This document shows positions 33,505-43,034 of a stretch of DNA of 64,000 nt, one piece after another (the stretch's first letter is position 1; each line of letters begins with the position of its first letter). Made by a program: the position numbers and the translations under genes. Source of the DNA: Madurella fahalii (lineage: Eukaryota > Ascomycota > Sordariomycetes > Sordariales); NCBI GenBank assembly GCA_029876055.1, contig CM056877.1:4588001-4652000 (forward strand), given 5' to 3'. The notes below the pieces were generated by a model. The model ran no database searches. It saw only the letters and a list, made by a program, of their open reading frames with translations, and was not told the DNA's origin.

Positions 33505-34551
33505 TCATTGCCACGTATCGTGACGGGTCCTGGAATCCCCGCTCGTGGTGCTGGCCGACACAGACTTGCTGTTCAGAGACTCCATCTTGGCCATCTTCTT
33601 CCTCTTCTCGAACTCATCCAGCAGCTCGTGGATGGTGCCGAGGGGGAACTCGTGAATCAGCGGCCGCGTGGAAGCCGGGCAGACGTTGGACTCGTAGTCC
33701 TTGAACTCCTCCATGGCGAGGTTCAGCCGCAGGATCTGCTTCCAAGACACGATGGAATCGCCGATGAGGAAAGTCGGCACCCGCGCCATGGCCATCTCCT
33801 CGAGGATCCAGCGCCGGTGGAAGAAGTCGCGGTTCAGGAAGTCGGCAGTGCCAATGGCGGCGTCGGCATGGGGATCGAAGAGGTGAATGACGGGGATGGC
33901 CCATTTGTGATGCGGCGAGTAGTTCTCCGGGTGGGCCTCCTTGTCGCCGGGCTCCTGCCACGACTCGGGCATGGCCTGGTCGAACGCCTGGATGAGCTGG
34001 ATGCCGAGGTCCGTCTGCGGGATCTTGAGCCCAACCCATCCCACCACCATCTGCGCCTGCTGGTAAACGTGGTACATGGTGAGCCGGTGCTTCGAGTTCT
34101 CCTTCGGGTTGTTGGCGTTGATGCAGAGACAGTCGATCCACACCCGCAGCTTGGGTCCGGCAGACTCGCGGTCCTTTCCTCCCAGATGCCGGAGGAGGCT
34201 CCTCAGCCATCCCGGCGACTCGCTCGCCCTCTCCTTTCCCCCACTCTCCTGGCTCGCCTTGTGAAGGGCCGGGTAGAACACGGCGCGCACATGTTTCAAG
34301 GCCAGCGAAATGTTAGCCGGCACGGTGATGTGTGATCGATCCAGGACAATCTTCTCCAGCTGCGTCTGGTCGCCGAGCAAGGCCGAGATGGCGATGAACT
34401 CGACCTCCTTGCGGAGGGGAAGCGTCACGAGGCGGCAGACGACCTGATCATTGATGTTGTTGGCGGGTTCAATCTCCAAGAAGCGAACCTCATCCCGAGA
34501 GGTGCTCAGGTTGTTGTAACGTATCTTCGGCTGTAAGGTATTGGATGCCAT
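33505..34551 (-). CDS. HET-domain protein, 348 aa
   Basis: Single open frame; I use the ATG at 34551 (MASNTLQPKIRYNNL) because the HET-type N-terminus (FLEIEPANN, VVCRLVTLPL) begins soon after, although an in-frame ATG at 34677 would add 42 residues. The HET domain core is seen as FIAISALLGD, then LKHVRAVFYPA, LRVWIDCLCINANN and YHVYQQAQMVVGWVGL, followed by the R-R-W-I-L-E-E-M segment. Unusually, the first HET block reads FIAISALLGD instead of the common Y-x-A-L-S-Y-x-W-G. A basic, Ser-rich tail closes the protein. HET proteins mediate heterokaryon incompatibility and programmed cell death; which trigger this one answers to is unknown. No stop or frameshift, so probably active. The long G run at 34740-34750 lies in its 5' region. 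Confidence 0.85.
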   Translation of the reverse strand: MASNTLQPKIRYNNLSTSRDEVRFLEIEPANNINDQVVCRLVTLPLRKEVEFIAISALLGDQTQLEKIVLDRSHITVPANISLALKHVRAVFYPALHKASQESGGKERASESPGWLRSLLRHLGGKDRESAGPKLRVWIDCLCINANNPKENSKHRLTMYHVYQQAQMVVGWVGLKIPQTDLGIQLIQAFDQAMPESWQEPGDKEAHPENYSPHHKWAIPVIHLFDPHADAAIGTADFLNRDFFHRRWILEEMAMARVPTFLIGDSIVSWKQILRLNLAMEEFKDYESNVCPASTRPLIHEFPLGTIHELLDEFEKRKKMAKMESLNSKSVSASTTSGDSRTRHDTWQ

Positions 34552-35978
34552 CGCAACGTCGGCAGTTGCACATGCAGCTCGCTTTGTCCCGAAGGAGAGT
34601 TTGTTGGAAGGACGGGGAAAAGTCTGCATGGGCTCGTTTTTCTTGGCTTTTGCATGCTCCCCACATGCTGAGCCCACTTTTCATCGCCGTTTCTTCTTTT
34701 CCTGGCAGACATCTGATCCTGGAAAATTGAAATGATGGCTCGGGGGGGGGGCCCTGTCGCCACTCGAGGGTGCCCCTGTTGTCTTTACACGCCGAGACGA
34801 GTGACATAAACAGACGAGAGGTGGGAAGCTTGTACCCCGTTATCTTCCGAGGGATAAACATATATTTTCCCCAACTTTGCACTCTTCCTGCCAAAGCCCC
34901 CCTTGCTGAAACTTCGGGATCCTCCCGCGTCGTGAACCATCGGTTGCCGAGAGGAGGGGTAGGATGTACACGTGTTGGTGAACCCTTGTCCGAGAATGGG
35001 TGTTGGGGGCCTGCTCGCCCACGCCCGGTTCCACCGTGATATGATTTTTTAGGTGCATCCCATCCCTTCCCTCAAATTGCTAGCCCCGGATGCCGCAAGG
35101 TGCAGCAATGAGCGGTGAGGATTCGCCCCCGGCTGGGGCGACCAGGTAAAAGTTAACCCCGACCGAATGTCCTTATTAGTAAAAATTACTGCGTACCGCA
35201 GCTCTCCTGCCACAACTAGTACAAACTAGGGTTCGCCCCCCTAGTGTCAGCCATCCCGGAACCTTGCAGCGCGGTCGGGACGGGAGCATCACAGTCATAC
35301 TGTAACACAGCATTCTGACGTCGTGAATTCGGCTTAAAATATCAAGTGTGGTGATTCGCTCAGGAACCAAAAAATTGTATGATCTGTAGGGTAGTAGATG
35401 GGCTGGTGTTACACACTGCAGTGTATTATGCGGTTGGTGGGTTAGCGGTGGCCGGAATTCGGTGATCTTTACCCAGGACACACTGTTGATGGACCCGAGA
35501 CGCTGGTCAGGATTGATTACAACATGTTTAGTGTACGTTGGTTCCATAGGGCCCCAGTCTACGTGGTAATCTCCTCACCCTGCTTCCTGCACCTCCACAA
35601 CTGCTCCAATGCACCTGTTCGACTTGGGAAACGAATGGTAGTGTGACTAGGACGAAGTGACCGTGATGGAAACATCGGGATACATGATACAGGCCTCAAA
35701 ATTGCTCCTCTATCTCCAGAACCCACCAGCGTGAGAACAGTAGCAGCACCTTCGCGGCGAAGTCACCAACCCCTTGATAGATTAACATTTGTTTTCAAAG
35801 GTGGAGGCGAAGGACGCCTTTTCGTGGCCCACATCGTATACCCCGGCTCCGCCTCCCCCTCTCATATTAAACTCCTTGGTTCCCCCTGTTTCCCCAGACG
35901 TAGGGACCGACTGTCCAAGCGCAGAACCGTTGAGAACCTGACACACTGTCACACCGGTCCGTGTAACTTTGACGAACG
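34552..35978. other. Intergenic region, divergent promoters
   Basis: Between the minus-strand HET gene and the plus-strand terpene synthase. Contains a G run at about 34740-34750 and no recognisable gene. The frame 35176-35547 minus has no domain. Confidence 0.45.
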
Positions 35979-37572
35979 ATGGCTGACAGCGCTATGCTCA
36001 CACCGCCCCCAAGCCGCGCCGGGATCAAGCCTGGCGATGCGCACTTTGACCATGCCCTGGCTGCTGAGAAGCTCCAGGAGCACGCCGAGGGCCGCTGGAT
36101 TCAACTCCCAGAGGCTTTGTTCTCATCCATCATGGCGGCGGAGCCCGAGGTCAACCCCCTGTACAGAACCTCAAAAGCACTCTCGGACGAGTGGCTACGC
36201 AGGTAAGAGCCAATCCCATGTGGACTTTTTTTGCTCCAGTCAGAACTATGCCAAAGCTTGTGAATGCTGACGGGAAAAAAACACAAAACACAAAGTGCCT
36301 TACGGATGGACGAGAAGGCAGCGAGCATATGGAGCCGGCTGGACATCGCATACATGAGCGCAATTTGCGCCCCGCGCAGTGATGTCGAGACGTTGAAGCT
36401 GTTGAATGATTGGAATGGGTGGGTGTTTGCTTTTGATGACCGTAAGTTTGGCGTTCCGACCGCTCGCTCGGGAGACACTAGGCGGCTCCGTGGGCCCCGC
36501 CACGGTGCAGATCCCGCGCATTATTTGCTCGACCTGGAAACTGCCCTGGCATGTACGTACTGTACCCGCGCATGGGCTCCCTGCTGACCAGAATGCCCCC
36601 CCGTTGTAGCCTTTGACGAGGGCTCTTTCGCCCACGATCCCATCAAAGCCGCCGAGGAAGTCATCTATACGCTCTCCATGCTGGACGGCGTCCATCCCAT
36701 CGTACCCGCAGAACAAAACCCACTGAGGCATACGCTCCAGTCTTGCTGGATGCGCTTCAGGCAACGTGCGAGCCCGAGCCTGCAGTACCGCTGGAAACGG
36801 CACCTGACCTTGTACTGCATGGGTGTGCTGCGCCAAGTCGGGGTTCAGCATGGCGCCACCAGGCTCACCGTTGAAGAATACATGGATATGCGCGCCGGTT
36901 GCGTAGGCGCATATCCTTGTATCGGGCTTATGGAGTAAGTCGTCACCATGTGTGCTCGTGGCAGTATCTTGCTAACCTCATTCACTTGTGCAAAAAAAAA
37001 CAGATATGCCGAAGGAATTGACCTGCCGCTCTATGTTGCGGATCACCCGTCCCTCGAGGCGATATCACGGATTACGTGCGATTTGGTTACGCTGTAAGTG
37101 ACCCCTCCACTGTCCAGATCTACCATCTGCACGTTGGCCCTGGGCTAATTCATCGCCATGCATAGGCAAAATGACCTGTGTTCATACAGGAAAGACCTCA
37201 TCAAGGGCGAGGGCTGCAACCTTATCTTTATCCTGAAGCGCCAGGGAATGAGCGACCAGGAGGCTGTTGACCATATCGGCGAAATGCTGTATGACTGCTA
37301 CCGGAGGTGGTACGACGCGTTGCGCAATTTGCCTTTCTGGGGTGGGAAGATCGATCGGGATGTTTTGAGATTTGTCGATGGCTGTCGCAACATTGCCCTC
37401 GGAAATTTGCACTGGAGGTACGTGACCTATTACCTTACCTACGTACCTTAGGCTTCCGCAATTTCCTGCCGTATCGATCGGCTGACGGGAGACTTTTAGC
37501 TTGTATACGCCTAGGTATTTAGGCACCGACGGCCCGGAGGTTATGAGGACACGAATGATGAGGCTGCCTTGA
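35979..37572 (+). CDS. Class I terpene cyclase, sesquiterpene-synthase type, 369 aa, six exons
   Basis: Exons: 35979-36202, 36296-36441, 36610-36934, 37004-37093, 37166-37417, 37500-37572; the phases agree and the total is 1,110 nt. The first metal-binding motif is D122-D-P-F-D-E127, right after WNGWVFAF. The second, NSE-type motif is N264-D-L-C-S268-Y-R-K-D272. The C-terminal signature W345-S-L-Y-T-P-R351-Y is the pyrophosphate-sensing Arg-Tyr pair. Together these mark a class I enzyme that ionises a prenyl diphosphate, most likely farnesyl diphosphate, with three Mg ions in the cytosol. The length (369 aa) fits fungal sesquiterpene synthases. All motifs are intact. The product cannot be predicted. 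No prenyltransferase, P450 or transporter is directly adjacent; the nearest P450 is at 22.7-24.5 kb. A short intron-rich structure is usual for the family. Confidence 0.93.
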
Positions 37573-38044
37573 TTTGTTGGAGTTGGTATAGACCTTCACG
37601 ATGTCATGACCAGGGCAAAATAGCATATAGTAACGGTGTTATGTTTTTTTTTGTTCTTGTTTTTTTGGGCAGATTTGTACATTTTTTTTTTTAAGTACAC
37701 AACACAAACAACTCCATGATGAAGGCAATTATGACCATTCCGTTGTGTTGCGGTGATTGTCTTTGGCTCCATCCCCGTACATTCCCCGCTTCCATAGGAG
37801 AGGTACAAACTCGGCTTGCAGCAAGTGCAGTCGCTGCGGGGTTGATAGCGTCGGCGGAAGATATCTCAGGTCAGCTGCTTTTAGGACCTACTGGGATTTG
37901 GAAAGTGGGAGCTGCACTCTGATGTAGGCCAGGATCGGTCCGCACACTCATGCAAGTAGGTCTCCGTCTGGATCACTGCACAACTTAGTTGTTGGTGAGG
38001 CACGACTCTGCCTGACTTCCGCCGCAGCACATCGGATCTGCCGC
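37573..38044. other. Spacer downstream of terpene synthase
   Basis: T-rich stretch around 37640-37692 (possible 3' end signals), no gene recognised. Confidence 0.4.
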
Positions 38045-38355
38045 TGAGTTGGGGAAAACAGTCCCCAGAGGGCAGGGTTCCTCTGATCAGAGGGACAAAG
38101 TTGCCAGGATGGTGCCCCCGGGGCTGGAACTTGCCGCGGGCCCATTTTTCTTCTGCACCATAGGTAGGGCCGTCCTGGCCATTGCCCCTGCTCTATCTGC
38201 ACATGTTGTTTGACCTTGTTTAGGCTGCAGGGACCCAATTTGTGGTGGTGTCGCCTGGCCTGTCTTGTCTAGTCTGTCTGGCATTTGGCCGTCTTTGCCC
38301 TCCCCCTTGTTTTGATGGGTATGTGGGTGTAGATGTGTGTTTCTGCAAAATTTCA
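38045..38355 (+). repeat. Dispersed repeat family, copy 4 (internally deleted)
   Basis: Nearly identical to copy 2 at both ends (GAGTTGGGGAAAACAGTCCC; GGTGTAGATGTGTGTTTCTG) but jumps from GGCCATTGCCCC straight to TGCTCTATCTGCACATG. About 110 bp present in copy 2 between these points, including the GAGCTTTCTTTGCGTG block, are missing. Confidence 0.8.
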
Positions 38356-38951
38356 CCGCGTCTGGGCGGCAGGGGAAGTTACCCGCGACAAGTCTCCATT
38401 TGTGTATTTGCCTTGGTTCCCAGCGTGACAAATACAGAGAAGCAAATGAGCAATATAATTAACTTGACTGACTTTTGCTATTGCCATGATACTAAATTAG
38501 CGCGAGTTGAGGAGTCTGTGCTATGACACGGTAATCGGCGTGGTCTTTGCCGTGAAAGTGTCCCCTCTAGAATGATGATATGGCTACGAAATATATCAGA
38601 TACAGGTAGATAAGCAATGACGGAGTTATGAATGCCAATAGCTCAATAAAAGCAGGCGGCAGCAGCGACACATAGCGGTTCAGGAAAGTGAGGGTATCAT
38701 CAACACGGGTGTGTACATTGCCGCCTAGGGGAGCCTTTGATGGGAAGACTGATTCACTAAAGTGAAATGTGGCCAGCCGCATGCGGCTAGTCTATACGTA
38801 TCGCTGCATATGGCTATCCAGTAGAAGGATGGGTTAATTACCAAGTGAGCTCTGCGTGTTAAGCGCAGAATACGTTGCAACTTGGCGAGAAGTAAAGCTC
38901 TTGAACGATGTACCTTGCGGATATTTATATCCCTTATAAGGGAAAAAATGC
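38356..38951. other. Spacer left of the HET/HATPase locus
   Basis: No recognisable gene; the minus-strand frame 38567-38782 is short and hydrophobic without family match. The true end of the HET pseudogene may lie here. Confidence 0.35.
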
Positions 38952-39854
38952 CTACAGGACATATAACGTCGCCTTCCAGAGGCCGAAGGTGCCAACATCA
39001 CGGCAAGCGGCGAACAGAGCGAGTGCGTAGCCAGAACAGAGTGTGTCATGATGCTGCCATAGCACCTTGACCGTATCGCCCAGTGCTGGCAATAACATCT
39101 ATATTGGTAACATAGTCTGCGCCTGGGTGATGACCTCGACCGCGTGGCAGAGATCGTTCCAGTCCGTCATCAACCCCCCACACACAACCCTGTCGCTCCC
39201 GGCCGCCACAACTTCCTGGATAACCCATGCGCGCCGGAACCACGGATGGCCGAAGAAATCGCGGATAACCAACCAAACCGGATCGTCCGGCGGCGGTATG
39301 CGCTTTCCATGCCAGGCGGGCGGCGGAAGCTCGGCAGGCAGCTCGGCAGGCCGCTGGGCAGCTACTCGCGTCCCGCAAGCTATCTGGTCCCGCACGTGGA
39401 TCTGTAACAGGGCCTCCAGCGCCGTTTAGTGCTCGGGGCCCGGGCAGGCGAGGACGCGAGTTGCGCGTTGGAACAGGCGAGGGAGAAGGCGGATCTGGGC
39501 CCCCTTCTCCTCGCCGTTGGCTTGGTCGATACACACCGCGTCGACCCACAGGACCAGCGGCTCGTCCTTGTGGCGCAGCCCAACCAACACGCTGTTCAGC
39601 GACCATGAGATCTTGATGACGCCCTCAGGCGTGTGAAGCGCACACCGATGAGCTGGGTTGCCCCAGGTGTATGAGACGGCTTGGAACGGGCCGATACCGT
39701 CCAGCGAATGGTGAACAAGCGCGCCAAAGAGGTCCGCCGTGTCGCCGGGGTGCAGGATCAACAACCGGACGTCACCTTGCGCCGGAGGTTTGTAGGCGTA
39801 GTCTGGGTTGGAATCGAGACTTGGTGGGCGGACCCGAATAGGCCCTAATGGCAT
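38952..39854 (-). pseudogene. HET-domain gene with in-frame nonsense codons, joined to the HATPase tail
   Basis: From MPLGPIRVRPPSLDSNPDY (ATG 39854) the frame runs RLLILHPGDTADL, then FQAVSYTWGNPAHR, LVLWVDAVCIDQANGEEK and RLFQRATRVLACPGPEH: a classical HET domain. A TAA at 39426-39428 interrupts it, but the same frame continues with the next HET block, DFFGHPWFRRAWVIQEVV, up to a TAG at 39099-39101, then PALGDTVKVLWQHHD to a TAG at 38952-38954. TAA and TAG are each one C-to-T step from Gln codons (or G-to-A from Trp). The frame is also open upstream of the ATG to 40280, where it is the C-terminus of the NOV-like gene (next entry), so one fused protein is possible. As it stands it is inactive. 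Confidence 0.8.
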
Positions 39855-41171
39855 CGTTGGGCTTAAGCCAGAGTCCGAGTCCCGGGCTCCGGTGAATCGG
39901 TCTGCACCTACGGCGCCGCTGACGGGAGAAGGCGGTTGCCTCTGCGTTGCCGCAGATAATCGCGCCCAGGTTGGGCCGCTCGGCCCCTGGATCCGGAGAG
40001 TAGAGCCGCACGCAATTACCGGTGCTGACTCGGGGCGGCGCATATGCACAGGGTCGTGGTGTGGAAAGGAGCCGGACCAGGATTCTCCCCGGGAATGATT
40101 TTGCGTCGTGCCATTCGGCCCCTGGCCGCAAGACCAGGTGACCGGAGGCGTTCGGGCTTGGTTCTTTCCATGATGCTTAGGCTCATGGGTCTCAGCAATT
40201 CTGCCCTCAAACATATAGCTGCCATGCAGCTGGAATTGACCTGCCGCCAGGAGACGCCAAGGATCCTCAAAGAAGTCATATCAGGGTTCATTGTAGACAT
40301 CCCCGATCCTCACGAGTATCAAGACTCGGTCAGGAACACCTTTTGATTCTCCACCGAGCCGGAACTTTCTCATCTGAGATGTCGAGCTAATAAGTACTTG
40401 ATACGAGCAATGCTTCGGCGTACGACGAGTTTCTTTTCTCCCGGTAAAGGTTCAAAGGGATAGACTCACCAGCTCGTATTGCTGCGTTGACCAGGAAAAT
40501 GTAGAATCGGGACTCCCTTTCGCAACCGCGACCTCAAAATGGTAATCGGGTCCATTGATCTTCCACTTCTTAGCCTCTTCAAAACCGTGATCGGCAAGAA
40601 GGGCGGCAGTTTTCTGCTTTGCTGGACCGCTCGCAATAGTGAAGGCACATCTTGACGAAGTGGTTTTCGACGCTGCATAACCAGCCATCGAGCGCAGAGG
40701 ACTTGTCCAATGCTCTTCTGGGTTGAAATCGCTTCCCAGGTGTTGCTCTAAAAGATTCGATACCTAGATACACAGCATGTATGAGCGAAAGCCTGTTGAA
40801 AAAATGGATAATAATGATAAAAAGGGATCTCTTGGGTTCTGTATTTACAACGAGCTCACCAAGGAACTGATGATGGTTCAGCTCCGTCTTGGCTCCCTTC
40901 AAGATTCTCGTACTAGTGTCTTGGACGTCGGTGGTCCAGCCTTCAGACATCACTATGGCGCGCTCCGTTTTCCGCGATGGCAGACACCTGCCTATACCGT
41001 CGGATTTGTTGGCAGTCCACCCCTTTCGTCAGAAGTCAGCACCGGGATATCGCTTCTCGCGGCTGCGTATTCGTTCACTCCGTGCTTGCGGTCGGCCTGG
41101 GCTAATGTGATCAGTCAGGAGGCTGTTAATCACTGAAATCATGACAACCCGAAAAAAAAGAAATAGAAGTA

Positions 41172-41214
41172 ACGTACATTATCAGTGAGTGACCCATATC
41201 AGTGAATGACCCAC
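41172..41214 (+). repeat. Left terminal inverted repeat, pogo copy 1
   Basis: 43 bp, pairing with 42992-43034. Contains two head-to-tail 17-bp units, presumably transposase-binding sites. Confidence 0.9.
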
Positions 41215-41260
41215 CCTACACTACTCTACAACAACTATCTTCAATTATTCCACCACAACA

Positions 41261-42934
41261 CTAAGAGCCAACTACAATTACATCAGAAGCAGCTGAATCA
41301 GATGATTCTCCAGCCTCCTGGCAAGTGCGGGCATTATGGCCAGGCTTGCCGCACACACCACAGCATCGAACCCTCGTACGAGCCCTCCCTGCACCACCAC
41401 CATCCGGCTGCGTTTCTTCCAATCTCTCCCCACCTACGGCTTTCTGGTCCAGTACATCCTTTGCATCTCGTACAGTAAGTGATCCTCCGAGCTGTACGCG
41501 TGTTTTTTTGGCTCTCCGGCGCTTGCTTAGTGCCTCGTTGGCCTTACGGAGCGAAGAGACCTCTGACCGAAGGAGAGCCACCTCGTGCATTACAGCCATT
41601 GTACCCTTAGTAAGCTGGTCTACAGCAGCCAACATTGACGTTGGGGAGCTATTTTGATGATTTATAATGCGAGTCTTGATGAGCGTTGACTGCGACTCGG
41701 CTTCTCGGGGGTTGTGTGGTGTCTGGAAGACCCAGGGTTGTGTAGTACTAGGCGGTGAGTTCGGAGGTGTTGGCGTACGAAGCTTCACATCCAGCTTGGA
41801 AAGTACTCTCTCTGGATCGTATGGTACAAGGCCAGCCCCTGCAAAGCCACCCCGTATATTCTTCTCCGTCATGGAGGCAAAGAAGGCCTCGCGAAATGCA
41901 TAGAGGAACTCGAGCTTGCTTATGTGGGTGATGTGCATGCGTATCAAGTGCTCGATCTGGCGACCGTACATCTGCTTCAGCGGCTTAAAGCAGCCAACAT
42001 CGAGTGGCTGGAGTTTGTGGGAAGAGTGCGGAGGCATGCAGAGCGTAATAATGTTGTTCTGCTGGCAGTAGAGCTCGAATTCGGTCGAGTGGTGGCTTTC
42101 GTGGCCGTCGAGGATTAATAACCGGTATTTACCCTTCGTACGAGGTGCCGTATAGAAGTTGAAGTGCTTGATCCAATCTAGGCCTACTGTATTAGTAGTC
42201 CAGCCGTTCTCGGTAGTCGCAATGCGCCAGTCGGCCGGGAGGTCGCACTCAGTATACCAGTTGGTAAGGTGGTACTGCGCAGTCAAGATGATGAATGGAG
42301 GGATGGCCCAGCCGAGGGCATTAATACCCTGGATTACCGTCGCCCATTCGCGGTTACCAGGCTGGGCCAGCTTTGCCTTACCACGGCCATCCGAGGTCGT
42401 AACCACTATACCCGCGCAGATAATACCCATCATAAACCCCGTCTCGTCGAAGTTATAGATATCGTCATCCAGGATACCGTACTTGGCCTTGACATTCCGT
42501 ACGAGGGTAAACCACTCGCTAATGACCTTTGGATCCTCGCACTTAGCCCTCTGATAGTCGTATCTACGCGTAAAACGCGTACGGAGCTCTGGCTGGCGTT
42601 TAACAAATCGATGCGCCCAGAGCTTACCAACAGGAGACGCGTTGCGTATACGTAGCAGTTGGTTGGCCATATCTTCCACACCACTCAGTCTTGGGGGAAA
42701 AGCTCGCGTATATAGCTCGACTATATATCGAACAATAGCCTCCTCTTCTAACTGAGTAAGCTTCTTCACCTTGGGCGTAGTGTCGCGTTGTGCAGGCTTG
42801 CCGGCACGACGCCGACCCAGGGTTCTACGATCGACTCCGTAAATCTTGGCGGCGGCTCGTTCACTTAGATTTTTGTCATTTTGAAGCGCTTGGAGGGCCA
42901 AGATTACCTGGCCTTCTTTTGAAGTACGGGGCAT
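41261..42934 (-). CDS. pogo/Fot-type transposase (DDE superfamily), 557 aa
   Basis: I start at the ATG 42934 (MPRTSKEGQVILALQAL); an in-frame ATG 22 codons earlier lies against the inverted repeat. Order of domains: N-terminal helix-turn-helix (AAKIYGVDRRTLGRRRAGK) and a CENP-B-type second DNA-binding segment (VEDMANQLLRIRNA … WAHRFVKRQPEL); the DDE_1 nuclease with YNFDETGF (first Asp), LLILDGHESHHS (second Asp) and QPLDVGCFKPLK (third Asp); a low-complexity linker; a coiled-coil-like segment (EVALLRSEVSSLRKANEAL); and a C-terminal CCHC zinc knuckle C-G-V-C-G-K-P-G-H-N-A-R-T-C. It cuts and moves the element by binding the terminal repeats. No stop or shift, so it is probably active. Confidence 0.93.
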   Translation of the reverse strand: MPRTSKEGQVILALQALQNDKNLSERAAAKIYGVDRRTLGRRRAGKPAQRDTTPKVKKLTQLEEEAIVRYIVELYTRAFPPRLSGVEDMANQLLRIRNASPVGKLWAHRFVKRQPELRTRFTRRYDYQRAKCEDPKVISEWFTLVRNVKAKYGILDDDIYNFDETGFMMGIICAGIVVTTSDGRGKAKLAQPGNREWATVIQGINALGWAIPPFIILTAQYHLTNWYTECDLPADWRIATTENGWTTNTVGLDWIKHFNFYTAPRTKGKYRLLILDGHESHHSTEFELYCQQNNIITLCMPPHSSHKLQPLDVGCFKPLKQMYGRQIEHLIRMHITHISKLEFLYAFREAFFASMTEKNIRGGFAGAGLVPYDPERVLSKLDVKLRTPTPPNSPPSTTQPWVFQTPHNPREAESQSTLIKTRIINHQNSSPTSMLAAVDQLTKGTMAVMHEVALLRSEVSSLRKANEALSKRRRAKKTRVQLGGSLTVRDAKDVLDQKAVGGERLEETQPDGGGAGRARTRVRCCGVCGKPGHNARTCQEAGESSDSAASDVIVVGS

Positions 42935-42991
42935 CTTGTAAAGAGGAAGAATGTTGTTGTTTGAGTGTAAAGGTGTCGCGTCGCGTGGAAA

Positions 42992-43034
42992 GTGGGTCAT
43001 TTACTGATATGGGTCACTCACTGATAATATACGT
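42992..43034 (-). repeat. Right terminal inverted repeat, pogo copy 1
   Basis: Inverse of 41172-41214 with two mismatches. The transposase start codon lies just inside it, about 58 bp away. Confidence 0.9.

Larger units (their letters stand above)
41172..43034 (-). mobile_element. pogo/Fot-type Tc1-mariner transposon, intact copy, 1,863 bp
   Basis: Flanked by TA target-site duplications (41170-41171 and 43035-43036). The 43-bp terminal inverted repeats begin ACGTRYATTATCAGTGAGTG and differ at two positions between the ends. Each holds two tandem 17-bp units, TATCAGTGAGTGACCCA and TATCAGTGAATGACCCA. It encodes one uninterrupted transposase on the minus strand. Intact coding and near-perfect termini indicate a recent insertion. 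The element lies in an intron of the HATPase pseudogene. Confidence 0.92.

Noticed and set aside
33508..34335. 275-codon plus-strand open frame
   Set aside because: Mirror of the HET gene on the minus strand; composition is Arg/Val/His-rich as expected for an antisense frame of GC-rich coding sequence.
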